From contig CM060898.1 in NCBI GenBank assembly GCA_030762935.1, forward strand, positions 95,400,781 through 95,464,780: 64,000 bases of DNA. The letters are read 5' to 3'. Positions 11,701-23,119 of this stretch are shown here, piece after piece; positions within the stretch are counted from its first letter, which is position 1, and each line of letters starts with the position of its first letter. A program made the translations under genes and the position numbers. This stretch comes from Hymenopus coronatus. Lineage: Eukaryota; Arthropoda; Insecta; Mantodea; Hymenopodidae. Under the pieces are notes generated by a model. That model was not told the origin of the DNA, did not search any database, and saw only the letters and a list, made by a program, of their open reading frames with translations.

Positions 11701-11785
11701 TTAAGACATTGGAGAAACGCTGGGAAACGTGTATCGAGCTTAAAGGAGATTATGTTGGAAAAAAATCTACTGAAAGTAGTTTGTT

Positions 11786-12080
11786 TATCTATCTTTTTCT
11801 AAGGACTTATTGAACGCCCCTAGTACTTCATGTTAACTGAGATAAACGTTTGCAGAAATAGTTCAATTACACATTATCTGTAGGCACAAGGAGAATACAG
11901 GAGGATGAAGCTATAGCCAAATGTTAAATATGTTAATCACTATATGCTTGCCTTTGGAATGTCACACTCTGTTGGTATAACGAGAAAGAAATGAATGATT
12001 TCTAAGCAATTCGTAAACGTTATGCTAAAAGTATTGGAAATAGTTAAGCAGTATACCTAAATGCATGTTTTAATTATATC
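11786..12080 (+). mobile_element. Old HINE-like 5' part, divergent subfamily
   Basis: ACTGAGATAAACGTTTGCAG, TAGGCACAAGGAGAATACAG and CACTATATGCTTGCC follow the order of the family 5' region. It is closer to 33180-33650 (TAGGCACAAGAGAAATACAG; CGCTATATGCTGG) than to the standard copies, suggesting an older subfamily. Confidence 0.5.
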
Positions 12081-12179
12081 TAAACTTTTGTGTAATATGT
12101 TTTTAACTATCTTTTAAGGTTTACAAAGTTGTACATATATTATTCAGAATTTCACAGAAAACATTACAAAAAAGTAAAA

Positions 12180-12470
12180 ATATTGTGTCGGCCTATCTGC
12201 TTGGCTAGGCAGCTATTGTCCCAGTCGCAGATTCAACAATAGCGTGCCACAAACACAATAGCAGGACAAACTCCATTATGTCACTTTTCTGAACTGAGTA
12301 AAATACTTCTCGAAACGGCAATCTTATGGTGTCACGATCAGTCGACTTCTAGAAGCCTCACTGTGGACCACGGAGGTATATAAGGACTGACCCTGGTCGA
12401 GTCAGAGTGAATATGTTAAAACAGTTTAAAGGATCAGTCTAAGGTCTGTCCACATAACTTTACTGAGTAT
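12180..12470 (+). promoter_or_regulatory. Promoter-like block (TATA box), possible solo LTR
   Basis: GGTATATAAGGACTG at 12374-12388 is a strong TATA-like sequence, followed about 30 bp downstream by TCGAGTCAGAGTGAA. About 25 bp upstream lies TTCTAGAAGC, a two-unit heat-shock-element-like inverted repeat. The block is GC-richer than its surroundings. No coding region follows, so a retrotransposon LTR promoter is a fair alternative to a host gene promoter. This is prediction from motifs only. Confidence 0.3.
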
Positions 12471-13280
12471 CTCTTAACGGCCACATGACTAGTCACTTCT
12501 TATTGCAGTTTTACGGTACAAAGTATTTCCTTATTTAACATGAATATTTACGTCAATATATCCGAAGAGAATTGTCAGATTTACGTATCCATAGCCGCAT
12601 GAATAAAATATATTAACATAAGTAATATAACGAGAGATCCAACTTTTACTGCGAGCGAATTTATTTAGAGAAATGCTGTAGCTCGAGTTGTATTTAATTA
12701 GACTATTTCTGAATAAAATATCTGACAATGATTAGTCTATGTTGACACGAAGAATATTCCTAAAATCCCATTTGCCTTGACGTATGTTTGCAGCGAAATT
12801 ACTGCAACTTGATGTCCATATCATAAATTTTAGATGTCTTTGTATTGCTACATTATATTATTGTGGTGTAAAATAAACACAGATCTCTTTGTATTGCTAC
12901 ATTCTATCATTTTGACTTAGTAAAGCATGATTGCAATTAATATGTCCATTGAAACTTCCGCTATTATGTACGAAAATATCACTGAACACTGATATTCAGA
13001 GAGAAAACAAAATGCACGTGGGAGCGATACATTTAGAAAAACAATTGCACGTGTGTGTAATAAAAAACGATTTAAATGCAGAGATAATGAGTTCCGATTG
13101 GTTGGAATTTTACGTGCTTGATTGGCCACTTCCTCGATCACGTTCATGAACGAAACAGTCTATGTATCAAAAGTAAAGGCTTTCTGAAAAATATGTAGAT
13201 TTTTATCAGCAAATACCTACATAGAGGAGAAATCTTCGTTTTAAAACCTGCCTCTCGGATAATGAAAACACATACATTTG
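12471..13280. other. Unassigned AT-rich sequence
   Basis: It contains an 18-bp direct repeat, TCTTTGTATTGCTACATT, at about 12837 and 12888, and two GCACGTG motifs near 13013 and 13047 in an imperfect inverted arrangement. No coding signal is seen. Confidence 0.35.
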
Positions 13281-13284
13281 TCAT

Positions 13285-13610
13285 GAGCGTTTATATAGTT
13301 TTTATCGTCTGCTTTGTTGTGCATAGGGTTTGTCCCTAATCACATCCAAAAGTGCACCTAGATAATCAGCGAAAAGGGGAAGATATTTGTGCGCGGGAAG
13401 TTACACATCAGCGGGGCAAGCTTATAAGAAAAAAATAATGTTATAGAAGTGCAGTGCATAGTGCAGTCAATCATGAGCGGTGATCAGCATTTCAGTTGTT
13501 TTGAGTACCAAGTGTGTGTCGTTAGTCTTATTACAAGTGTAACGTTGTATTGCATTTAGTGGCAAATAAAGTGAGTTTAGCAGAAACTGGTACTTAGAGG
13601 TGTATTAGAA
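13285..13610 (+). repeat. Second dispersed repeat, unclassified (copy 2)
   Basis: This is the partner of 1888-2230. Matching blocks include GTGCATAGGGTTTGT, CAAAAGTGCACCT, GCGAAAAGGGGAAGATAT, GTGCGCGGGAAG and GCGGGGCAAGCTTATAAG. The pair is diverged, so the family is old. No coding potential is visible. Confidence 0.5.
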
Positions 13611-13624
13611 CATAGATGACGAAA

Positions 13625-13800
13625 CTTACTATGTCGAGTGGTCTCATTTGGGCTACTCAAAACAGAGGTCCCGGGTTTGATGCTGTTTAAGGTTCGATGA
13701 TTGAATTAAAATCTTTCTCTACTCTCCTATGGCAGGATCCTTCTTATCGGGAAACTGCGGAGGAAGGAGAATGGGAAGTTGAGTGGCTGGAATGATAGAC
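13625..13800 (+). mobile_element. tRNA-headed SINE, family S6, degenerate
   Basis: ATGTCGAGTGGTCTCATTTG resembles an A-box region and GGTCCCGGGTTTGATGCTG a decayed B box. The head resembles 35885-36000 (GTAGTCGAGTGGTCAGCGAG .. CCCGGGTTCGAA). Confidence 0.4.
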
Positions 13801-14478
13801 TTCTAGTCTCAAGTCATATCTTTCCGAAGCAGAACAAAAGAGGCAATTTATTCGTAAACAAATTCACTCACACACACTTTAATTATTTTCGTTAGCATCA
13901 CTACCCCAATTTTTATCCTGGCCCCACAAACATTTATAACATTTTCGCCCTCGGCCTATTTCGCGAGCTGTTCGTGATAAAATTGTATTGCCATCATTTG
14001 AAATATTAAACGTTTGTTAGCATTAACGCGACATGGCGTATCTTCACTTTATAAGTTAACATGTACGCCTGTATGTGATCCCAAGTTACCAAATTACCAA
14101 GTCGTATTTCATCAATCTCTCAGATCTCGACATATCATTATTCCGTTTCTATTACACCGTATTTTCCTTTACTAATATTTTACTGTTATTCACTGATAAG
14201 TTTTCTTTAAAACAAATACAAATTTGTTATTGTATTGGTTTCCACAATCGGTTATCGCATGTCTTTCAAACACAAGCGTTCGCATAAGAACTGATTGATT
14301 TCGCTATAAGACATGTTTCACCAAAACCCTTAAATGTATACTTAAAATCCTATGCTTTATTGTCCTGGGCACATTTCCCTTTATTTACAAAGATTTTTTT
14401 CAGCGACTCGCCAAAGCTGGCCTTTTGTGTTTTGCATTTAGAAGGCCTGTTTATGTGTCCGCTATTTCCAGCTCCGAG
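13801..14478. other. Unassigned AT-rich sequence
   Basis: I see no repeat family, RNA gene or protein similarity in this stretch. Confidence 0.3.

Positions 14479-14526
<48 letters not shown>
14479..14526. repeat. (ATT)n microsatellite
   Basis: This is an uninterrupted run of 16 ATT trinucleotides. The leucine run in one reading frame is a by-product of the repeat. Confidence 0.97.
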
Positions 14527-14527
<1 letters not shown>

Positions 14528-14611
14528 GATTCTGTACGTAATGTGCTAGTTTACCGTGCATAGTCTGGAATTATAAATATGGTAGTGAATGTGCATGTGT
14601 TTATAAAAAAA

Positions 14612-15305
14612 TCTGATGTGTCCCTTCACATGTCTGTCTCTACATAACTGCAATAAACTATTGTTAAAAAGCTTGTGCTTCTTTTTACTTCATACTAATC
14701 GGGAAAAAATTAGCACAAATAGTCTTATTACTTGCTTCCTTGTAAGTAGAAGAGAAATAAGGGAGTACCATAGGTTAAAGTGATAGTCAAAGGCTGGTTG
14801 CTATGTGACTCAAGTTACTTTGTATGGACAGGAGTTGACAAATTCCTGTATGAGAAAAGTATAATTATTTTAAACCTGAAACCAATAACAAGGTATATCT
14901 AAAAAACGATCAACTCCTCAAAAAATGCAAATAAAATAAATTGTGTGTTTTAACGAGTTCTACACTTTCTGTTAGGTAAGTTTTTATGTATCTCTTACGG
15001 TTTACCAGTTATGCAAAATTCCATAACATTCATCTAAAATAGTCTTCAGAGGCTATTCCCAGAAAATTCAAGATATACATTTTATTTGTCAGGTAAATAT
15101 CTGTAATACACAATGTTTTAATCAAAATCGTTAGAGCCATTTTTGAGAAAATCAAAATCAGCAATCCTTTGTCTAAAAGTGTTTTTTTTTTTTTCGGAGG
15201 GGCCCAAAACATGTATTTCCGGTGAAATCTCGGTATCAAATTTTTGTGTGCATTACAATACCTTCTCTATACACTATATACATAGTTACGTGTAAAGAAA
15301 GTAAT
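14612..15305 (+). mobile_element. HINE-like copy with internal deletion
   Basis: It begins TCTGATGTGTCCCTTCACAT. Sequence jumps from GAGAAAATCAAAATC directly to a remnant of the CTTTTT..GGATTCAGGGG region near 15160-15205, so the AAACTTAAATACC and CA-tract blocks are deleted. It ends with ACATAGTTACGTGTAAAGAA. Confidence 0.75.
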
Positions 15306-15319
15306 TATTAAAAATTAAC

Positions 15320-15560
15320 AGCAACGACATAATTGTTTCTGAAATCAAAGTTCCTGGAACGCGAAATTAGTTTGGGGTGAGTAAATTTGCTGAAAATCTC
15401 CGTATCATATCCATAGAAAGTGCTGAACTTAAATACCTTTATAGCAGGGACGTTTTCTGTGGAAACCAAAAGATACACTTCCATTAAAATAGTGATATCT
15501 ATATTTTGGATGGAATACAATAATTCCCGTAACTTCATGGGTATATGCTAATGAAAGCAA
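15320..15560 (+). mobile_element. HINE-like 3' fragment, strongly diverged
   Basis: TTAGTTTGGGGTGAG, GAAAATCTCCGTATCATATC and TTTTGGATGGAATACAATAA are family blocks in plus order. The hairpin is not recognisable. Confidence 0.5.
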
Positions 15561-15584
15561 AAACCAAATACTATACAAAATAAT

Positions 15585-16451
15585 TCTGGTGTGTTACACT
15601 CACATGACTTTCTCTAGCTGATCTACAAACTTCTTACAAAAGGTCTTACTTCTTTCTATACAATGCTAATGGAGCTAAACATTAGTAGAATGTTCTTATT
15701 ACTTAGTTCCTTATAAATAGAAGGGAACTAAGGGAATGCACTACAGTAAAGTGATAGTCAAATGTTTTAAAAGCTGTCGTTATGTAATTGTCAATGCAAA
15801 TCGCTTCTTTGCTTGGCCAGGAATAGAGCAAAAGAAAAACGGACACTTCCTGTCTGAGAAAGTATAAGTAATTTACAATTGAAACCAATAACAAGGAATA
15901 TATCGGAAACGGTTACCTCCACAAGAAAAATGCAAAGGATATAAATTGTGTGTTTTGACGTGATCTACATTTTTTGTGCAGCAAGTTTTTGTCTGTCTCT
16001 TACGGTTTAGCAATTAAGCAAAATTCGGCCAAATTCATCCAGAATAAAGAGGTCTTCAGAGACTACTCCCAGAAAATTTAAGATTTGCATTTTATTTGGG
16101 ATGAAAATATCTTTAATGTACGGGATTTTAATCAAAATCGTTTGAAAATTTCTCCATGTAAAGGGTAGTTTGTGGTGGAGGATTTCCTTAAAAATCTTTG
16201 TGTCGCATCATTGGAAGATACCAAACCTAAATACCAAGTTTGAGCTATGCTGTTCACACAGACAGACTGACAGACTGACAGACTGACAGACAGACATACA
16301 CAGGGACCTTTTTCTAAATAAGCTTTTTCGGAGTCAGGAGACCCCAAAGCATATATTTCCGGTGAAATCTCGACATTAAATTTTTGGGTGGAGTAGGTAC
16401 AATACCTTCTCTATCCACTATGTACATCATACATGTGAGCTAGAGAAAGTC
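15585..16451 (+). mobile_element. HINE-like copy, full length
   Basis: It starts TCTGGTGTGTTACACTCACA and ends CACTATGTACATCATACATG then GAGCTAGAGAAAGTC. Its CA tract has changed to CAGACTGA units (about 16255-16300). Confidence 0.8.
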
Positions 16452-16944
16452 ATTTGAATCCAGCCTCACCTGCGAGGAAAGAAATAAGAGTGAGAGGGGG
16501 GGGGAGAACATTTGTAGACCCTGAAACACGAAGATGTCCATCGCATGTTTTGGCTTGAAGCGTGGTATCGTGATTGGTCTACGTAAACGTGCCATTTCCC
16601 ACGAAATTACATGTTTTCCACCGGCATCAGGCGGAGCTGCTCGACAATTAGGTCCACTTACTGATGGTAATGAAGCCACGACTCGACCTTAAAGGCTTGG
16701 CCTCTCCTACTTAATGATATGTTACTTCCTTTCTCGATTCGCAATAAACTCCTTTTGTGGCTCTACAGACATATAACTTTATGGATATCGTAATTATCAC
16801 TTTATTGCTTCTTCTTCTATATCTGTTTTTGTACTTCTTCTTGGATAGGCGCCACGTAAGTAGACGGCAGGGGGAGGTAAACCCACGAGAACTAGATGTT
16901 TATGTGGGAAGTTATAAATTATATAATATAACGGGCTTTTTCCT
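16452..16944. other. Unassigned sequence
   Basis: It is slightly GC-richer than the HINE copies and has a poly-G stretch near 16495-16503. No family or protein is recognised. Confidence 0.3.
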
Positions 16945-17035
16945 TTTTACGTTCCTATAGTAAGTAGAGGAAGCATTTCATTCCACCCAAAAACTCGATT
17001 TCAATGTTTCACTGAGGATGCACGTTAAATCGTCC
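16945..17035 (-). mobile_element. HINE-like 3' end fragment
   Basis: TTTTTACGTTCCTATAGTAA then GTAGAGGAAGCATTTCATTC is a worn 3' terminus in minus orientation, followed by CCCAAAAACTCGATTTC. Confidence 0.55.
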
Positions 17036-17044
17036 CTTGAATAA

Positions 17045-17620
17045 AATATTTGATGCGTTATTTTCCCACAAAATTCTCTACAACTTTTTCAACAAACTAC
17101 AAAAATTAATAGTAACTACTTATATTAATCGAGAGAAACATCCTCCATAAAAGGTTTTATACATTCACATACACTCTCTCCCAATCCTTCAACAGACTAC
17201 AAAAAGTAGCTCTACCTACTCTACATAAATCTATCGATTTTTTACATAAATAGTTTTATTACATATGTATTACCTTGTAGGTACAAGGGAATTAAGAGAA
17301 TTCAATAGGCTTAAGCGAGAGTCAAATCTTTATGATGCTTTTCAAAGTCCACTCTCTGTGGATGAACATAGAAAAATCGAAAAGCGATTTTCCAGTTGAA
17401 AAAAAGCATACATTGGAAAATTCAAAACCGATAACAAGGAATATGTCTAAAATGGTTAAGTCCAAAAAAAAAAATATAATAATAATAATAACAATAAAAA
17501 AATAAATAACATAAAAAACAAAAATTTTAACATAAATTGTGTGCTTTAATGAGATCTACACTTTTATGTGCCTACATGGTAAAAATGTTGTTTGTCTCAT
17601 ACATTTACCAGTAAAGCTAC
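17045..17620 (+). mobile_element. HINE-like copy, 3' truncated, diverged
   Basis: It contains a partial repetition of its own 5' end (near 17050-17100 and 17160-17215). ACCTTGTAGGTACAAGGGAA, ATAACAAGGAATATGTC, an A-rich tract at 17463-17520 and TAAATTGTGTGCTTTAATG follow. It is lost after the GTCTCATACATTTACCAG block. Confidence 0.55.
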
Positions 17621-18171
17621 ATTTATAATGAAGTCACAGTGCTAACGTAGCGCAGCATAACCGCAGGCGCGTGGGAAGACAATGATATTAACATTGCAGT
17701 TGTTAGCGTAAAGCTACTTTTACAATAAGATACAAGCGCAGACAGCTTAAGGCAGGTGCGAGAAAAGACCATTCACAATGGAGTCATAATCGCAACGCAA
17801 GAAGTTGGCAATTACTTGTGGATATCTTCCAAGCGCACCGCAAGATTAAAATTGAATAGCGTAACCAACAATATCATATAAGAAAATTTACTGAATCTTC
17901 TATAAGTTAATAAATAGGGTATAAAATACATACACACAACTGACGCTTGAAGCAGTGACGTCACAATAATTGTTTGACCAAAATATTGAAAAGAATGCAA
18001 GCATGGAGACTACAGAAAGTGATAAAGCTGCACATTAATGGAATGTGATTATTTCTTTTCGTCTTACGATTTGTGAGAGCCAAGCAATTTAATAGTGGAT
18101 AGTGGGTACATCCATTAAATCAAAGGAGGATTCACAAGGAGATTCCTTAACCTCTTGAAGGAAATGAGAGA
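17621..18171. other. Unassigned sequence
   Basis: No HINE, SINE or LINE block is seen. It contains a loose inner similarity (GCTAACGTAGCGCAG / TGTTAGCGTAAAGCT). It leads directly into the satellite array. Confidence 0.3.
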
Positions 18172-19650
18172 TGGCGCAGCAAGAGCAAATAGAAGATCAG
18201 CATATAATGTACAGTAGGTCCTGTAAAATCCTGCATTGCAGTCAGCAATTCAAGCTGGTGCAGCACGGCCAACTGGAAGATCAGCATATATGTACAATAG
18301 ACCCTGTGAAATCTCGCATTGCAGTCAGCGATTCAAACTGGTGCAGCACGGCCAACTGGAAGATCAGCATATATGTACAATAGGCCCTGTAAAATCCTGC
18401 ATTACAGTCAGCGATTCAAACTGGTGCAGCACGGCCAACTGGAAGATCAGCATATATGTACAATAGGCCTTGTAAAATCCTGCATTGCAGTCAGCAATTC
18501 AAACTGGTGCAGCACGGCCAACTGGAAGATCAGCATATATGTACAATAGGCCCTGTGAAATCTCGCATTGCAGTCAGCGATTCAAACTGGTGCAGCACGG
18601 CCAACTGGAAGATCAGCATATATGTACAATAGGCCCTGTAAAATCCTGCATTACAGTCAGCGATTCAAACTGGTGCAGCATGGCCAACTGGAAGATCAGC
18701 ATATATGTACAATAGGCCTTGTAAAATCCTGCATTGCAGTCAGCGATTCAAGCTGGTGCAGCACGGCCAACTGGAAGATCAGCATATATGTACAATAGGC
18801 CCTGTAAAATCTCGCATTGCAGTCAGCAATTCAAGCTGGTGCAGCACGGCCAATTGGAAGATCAGCATATATGTACAATAGGCCCTGTAAAATCTCGCAT
18901 TGCAGTCAGCGATTCAAACTGGTGCAGCACGGCCAACTGGAAGATCAGCATATATGTACAATAGGCCCTGTAAAATCTCGCATTGCAGTCAGCGATTCAA
19001 GCTGGTGCAGCACGGCCAACTGGAAGATCAGCATATATGTACAACAGGCCCTGTAAAATCTCGCATTGCAGTCAGCGATTCAAACTGGTGCAGCACGGCC
19101 AACTGGAAGATCAGCATATATGTACAATAGGCCTTGTAAAATCCTGCATTGCAGTCAGCAATTCAAACTGGTGCAGCACGGCCAACTGGAAGATCAGCAT
19201 ATATGTACAATAGGCCTTGTAAAATCTCGCATTCCAGTCAGCGATTCAAACTGGTGCAGCACGGCCAACTGGAAGATCAGCATATATGTACAATAGGCCC
19301 TGTAAAATCTCGCATTGCAGTCAGCGATTCAAACTGGTGCAGCACGGCCAACTGGAAGATCAGCATATATGTACAATAGGCCCTGTAAAATCCTGCATTG
19401 CAGTCAGCTATTCAAACTGGTGCAGCGCGGCCAACTGGAAGATCAGCATATATGTACAATAGGCCTTGTAAAATCCTGCATTGCAGTCAACAATTCAAAC
19501 TGGTGCAGCACGGCCAACTGGAAGATCAGCATATATGTACAATAGACCCTGTAAAATCTCGCATTGCAGTCAGCGATTCAAACTGGTGCAGCACGAACAA
19601 ATGGAGGAGCAGCAGCATATATGTATAATAGACCCTGTAAAATGTCGCAG
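18172..19650 (+). repeat. 83-bp satellite array, about 18 units
   Basis: Tandem units of 83 bp begin at 18172, 18256, 18339 and every 83 bp to 19584. A typical unit runs from TGGTGCAGCACGGCCAACTG through AGATCAGCATATATGTACAA, GGCCCTGTAAAATCTCGC and ATTGCAGTCAGCGATTCAAAC. Inner units differ at only a few positions (CCTG/CTCG, ATTGCAG/ATTACAG, GCCTTG/GCCCTG, TCAAGC/TCAAAC). The first unit (84 bp) and the last unit are clearly diverged. Because 83 is not a multiple of three, the overlapping 76-codon frames are repeat by-products. Confidence 0.97.
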
Positions 19651-19696
19651 AGATGTAGAGGAACTCATGGGAATGGAACACATCAGATTCTTAGAA
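19651..19696 (-). mobile_element. HINE-like 5' end stub at the satellite edge
   Basis: AGATGTAGAGGAACTCATGG then GAATGGAACACATCAGATTC is the family 5' terminus. It directly follows the last satellite unit on its left and is joined on its right to the (GT)n-proximal part of another minus copy. Confidence 0.7.
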
Positions 19697-20433
19697 AAAG
19701 CTCCGTGTATGTGTGGTGTCCGTGTGACTGTAAACACAATAGCTCAAGAACAAACAGTCGGTAAAATACCAAACTTGGTATTTAAGTTTAGTATCTTACA
19801 GGCATGCGACACGAAGATTTTGAGAAAAATCCCCCACCCCAAACTACTCTCTACATGGAAAAAATTTCGAACATTTTGATTTTATCAAAAATTGCTCTAA
19901 CTATTTTGTTTAAAATACGGTATATTGAAGATATTTATACTGCAAATAAAATGTATATCTTGAATTTTCTGGGAAAATCCACTAAAACCTCTTTAATATG
20001 AATGAATTTTCCTGGATTTTGCGTAACTGGTAAATCGTGAGAGATATCCTAAATCTTACTACACAAAAATGTAGATCACGTTAAAACACACAATTTATGT
20101 TAATTACCCTTTTGGGGTATTGATAATATTTTCTGAGATTTTCCTTGTTATTTGTTTCAGATTTAAAATATTTAAACTTTTCTCACATGGAAAGTTGGAA
20201 ACTCTTGTCACTGCATAGAAACGACATGCAACCAGCTTTTAAAAGATTTGACTATCACTTTAGCCTAGTATATTCCCTTTTTTCCCTTCTACTTACAAGG
20301 AAGCAAGTGCTGAAGACAATTTCTGCTAATATTTATCCCGATTATCGTAATGTAGATAGAAGAATATGCTTTTGAACACTAATTTATTACAGCGATGCAG
20401 AGAAAGTTATATGAATGGAACACAACAGATGTT
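19697..20433 (-). mobile_element. HINE-like copy broken at its CTTTTT site
   Basis: It begins AGAAAAAGCTCCGTGTATGT, which corresponds to the conserved GGACCTTTTTCT block, and continues to AGAAAGTTATATGAATGG and AACACAACAGATG. The hairpin segment is missing, as at 8666 and 24222. Confidence 0.75.
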
Positions 20434-20439
20434 TTCACT

Positions 20440-21075
20440 TGGAGGTATTTAACCTGCCAATTAGCTGAAGCTATAAAGGGAAAGGTGCATACTTATTAAT
20501 AGGTAGGCCAATTTTAAACCCTGGATTCGCGTACATTTTTTCGAGCATTTTTCATACTTACTCAAAATTTTCTTCCATACGCTGCAACTATTAAACTGTT
20601 CTAAAATTGTTGCACTGCCTCTCAAAAGTACAACAAAGAAGATGCACTTATCGTTTTTCAATTAATGCTCCAATTTCGAGACATATATTGTGAACTTTTG
20701 AAAAATTAAGAATTTTGGAGAGAACGAAAGGTAATCATTTTTCTACAATAATTAGAAGCTATATGAAAAAATCTGATATGATCTCTAAATCTATCTGTAA
20801 ACATTTACTGTAGAATTTGATTTTTTGTGGATATGTTTTTAAAATGCGTCGTTTGTGGAACTTTTATTGAATAACGAATTTAGACCTTAAGTTATTAGAA
20901 GAGAAAGATTTGGGAAGAAACTGAATGAATACAATTTATGTGTGGCACAATAAAGAGAACCATTTGAATGAGAACCAAAAGATAAACGCAAATTAATTGT
21001 TATAGCATAATGACAGTCCCTATATTATCTGCTGTATTCAAACGAAACATAGGCGTTAAACAGAAAACATAAAAG
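20440..21075. other. Unassigned AT-rich sequence
   Basis: No repeat family is recognised and no long reading frame is present. Confidence 0.3.
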
Positions 21076-21080
21076 AAAAA

Positions 21081-21929
21081 TCTGATGTGTTCCAATCACA
21101 TGACTTTCTCTACACTCTGCAACATATTATTTTTAAAAAGCTTATGCTTCTATTTACTTCATGCTAATCGAGAAAAAATAGCAGAAATAATCTTATTACT
21201 TGCTTCCTTGTAAATAGAAGCGAAATAAGGGAATACCATAGGATAAAGTGCTAGTCAAAAGCTGGTTGCCATGTGACTGAAGTTCCTGTGTTTGTATGGA
21301 CAGGGGTTGACAAATTTCTGTATGAGAAAAGTATGGTTTTTAAGGCTAAAACCAAAAACAAGAAATAGCTAAAAAACGATCAACTCCACGGGAAAAAATG
21401 TATATAACATAACTTGTGTGTTTTAACGTGCTCTACATTTTTTGTGTACTAAGTTTATGTCTATCTCTTACGGTTTATCAGTTATGCCAAATTCCTTAAA
21501 ATTTATCCAGAATAAAGTAGTCTTCAGAGGCTATTCCCAGAAAATTCAAGCTATACATTTTATTTGTCAGCTAAATATCTTTAATATACGATATTTTAAT
21601 CAAAATTGTTGGAGCCATTTTTGAGAAAATCAAAATTTTCGAAAAAAGTTCCATTTAAAGCGTAGTTTGGGGTGGGGGGATTTTCTTGAAAATCTTCGTG
21701 TTGCATCTTTGGTTTTGAGCTATGCTGTCCACAGACACACAGACAGATAAACAGACTGACAGACAGGCATACACACAACACACGCGGACCTTTTTCCAAA
21801 AATCCTTTTTGTGGATTCAGCGGACCCAAAACATTTATTTCCGGTGAAATCTTGGTATCCAATTTTTGGGTACATTACAATACCTTCTCTATACTCTATG
21901 TACATAGTACTTGTAGAGAAAGTAAAAAT
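21081..21929 (+). mobile_element. HINE-like copy, full length
   Basis: A useful reference in plus orientation: it starts TCTGATGTGTTCCAATCACA, keeps every body block, has the CA/CAGA tract at 21730-21783, and ends CTCTATGTACATAGTACTTG then TAGAGAAAGTAAAAA. Confidence 0.85.
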
Positions 21930-21934
21930 TGAAT

Positions 21935-22690
21935 CAGTAGAAACAGGTTTCTAAAATGACCAGTTAGATTATAAAACAAACGAAGGAATTATGAGAAGCA
22001 TTAAACTTATTTAACTTAAAAGGAAATATCAAAACAGAATAAAACAAACTTGATATGACGTGTACAGTGGTTGAATAGTAACAATTTCCCTAAACTAGTA
22101 ACCGATTACGTTTCAGTCGGTAAAAGAGACATAGGAAGACCGAAGAAGAAACAGAGATCTGACATCAACTGATGGGTACGGAACGAATTTCGAAAGTCCA
22201 AACTCTGAATACTGAAAATGATATAATGAAGATGGTGATGAAAATTGTTATTTAAATAATCATGCAAACTGTAATTTAGAAACATGGCAAAAAATCACTG
22301 TTGTTGTGCGTTAAAGCTGGTAGAAAATGTCAACAGGATATCTCACTGTGGTATATCCATATTTCACAGATGCTTTGGTGGTAAACCGCAGAGAAAATAA
22401 AAATTTCATCCTCGGCACTCCAAGTAAGGGTCCAGACAATCGGCACTGCGTTAACAGGGAATTCCGTGACACCGGAAATAAAATAAAAGTAAAAGTTCAT
22501 CTGCAAGGAAAGAATTTGTATTTGAAGAAGCGCATAATGCGGGCGGATTATAAACAAATGAATGACTCGATGGAAAGCTGTTGGGGTAGACGGATGGAAG
22601 GGTTTCATTGTTGACGCGACTTTTCAGGACAGATTCACTATTTATCAATCCTTTGACCACAAAGAATATTTTACCTTTGTTACATTTAAC
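21935..22690 (+). other. Mostly unassigned; faint LINE 3' trace at 22100-22200
   Basis: At about 22118-22165 the plus strand reads GKRDIGRPKKKQRSDIN, resembling the GRPKKRW-type tail found at the C terminus of many non-LTR retrotransposon proteins. Upstream reverse-transcriptase motifs are absent. An open stretch of 95 codons at 22327-22614 has no recognisable family. Confidence 0.35.
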
Positions 22691-23115
22691 CGCTCACAGG
22701 TGCTGAGATGACTTGTTGAATCTAATGTGGACTCTTCCCTTTGTTGGGTTTATCTCCCCCTCTTTTTTATTCTCGTGTGGTTTATTGAAAGACATGGCCT
22801 GGCTGGGGTTTGTTGTTACATGTCTGAAATAGCGCTTTGTAATGGCAGTCTAGATCCCTCATTGTGCTCCCAATGCTATCAGCATCGGATCATTGAGGAG
22901 CTTCATCGGGATGCGAAGCTGGTCGTTCTGAACCAACAGCACCTACCGATCCTCAAGCATACTTTTCTGTTAGAGCTGCAATTAAAATTCATGGTTCTTC
23001 TAACTACAAAATTTACGAGTTTGTCGACACTTACCCTGAGTGACGATTGCAGAGAAGGAATTTAGGGACATTTGTTCTAATCATAGTAGAATACAACATT
23101 ACCCCAGCATTTGCC
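22691..23115 (+). other. Unassigned; 112-codon open stretch without recognised domain
   Basis: An open frame at 22727-23065 starts with ATG and has a hydrophobic N-terminal run and several cysteines. I see no family signature, no splice context and no second copy in the window, so I do not call a gene. Confidence 0.25.
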
Positions 23116-23119
23116 TTGG

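Noticed and set aside
12340..12390. Heat-shock gene promoter
   Set aside because: Only two GAA/TTC units are present and no heat-shock coding sequence follows. I kept it only as a promoter-like block.
18172..19650. CRISPR array
   Set aside because: The units are contiguous with no unique spacers and the context is eukaryotic. It is a satellite.
18236..19879. Overlapping 76-codon and longer frames in the satellite
   Set aside because: The 83-bp period shifts frame at every unit, all three frames look alike, and each stops at the TAG within a unit. They are by-products of the tandem repeat.
22727..23065. 112-codon membrane-like protein
   Set aside because: A hydrophobic start alone is weak evidence in AT-rich DNA. 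There is no domain, no splice signal I can support and no supporting neighbour.
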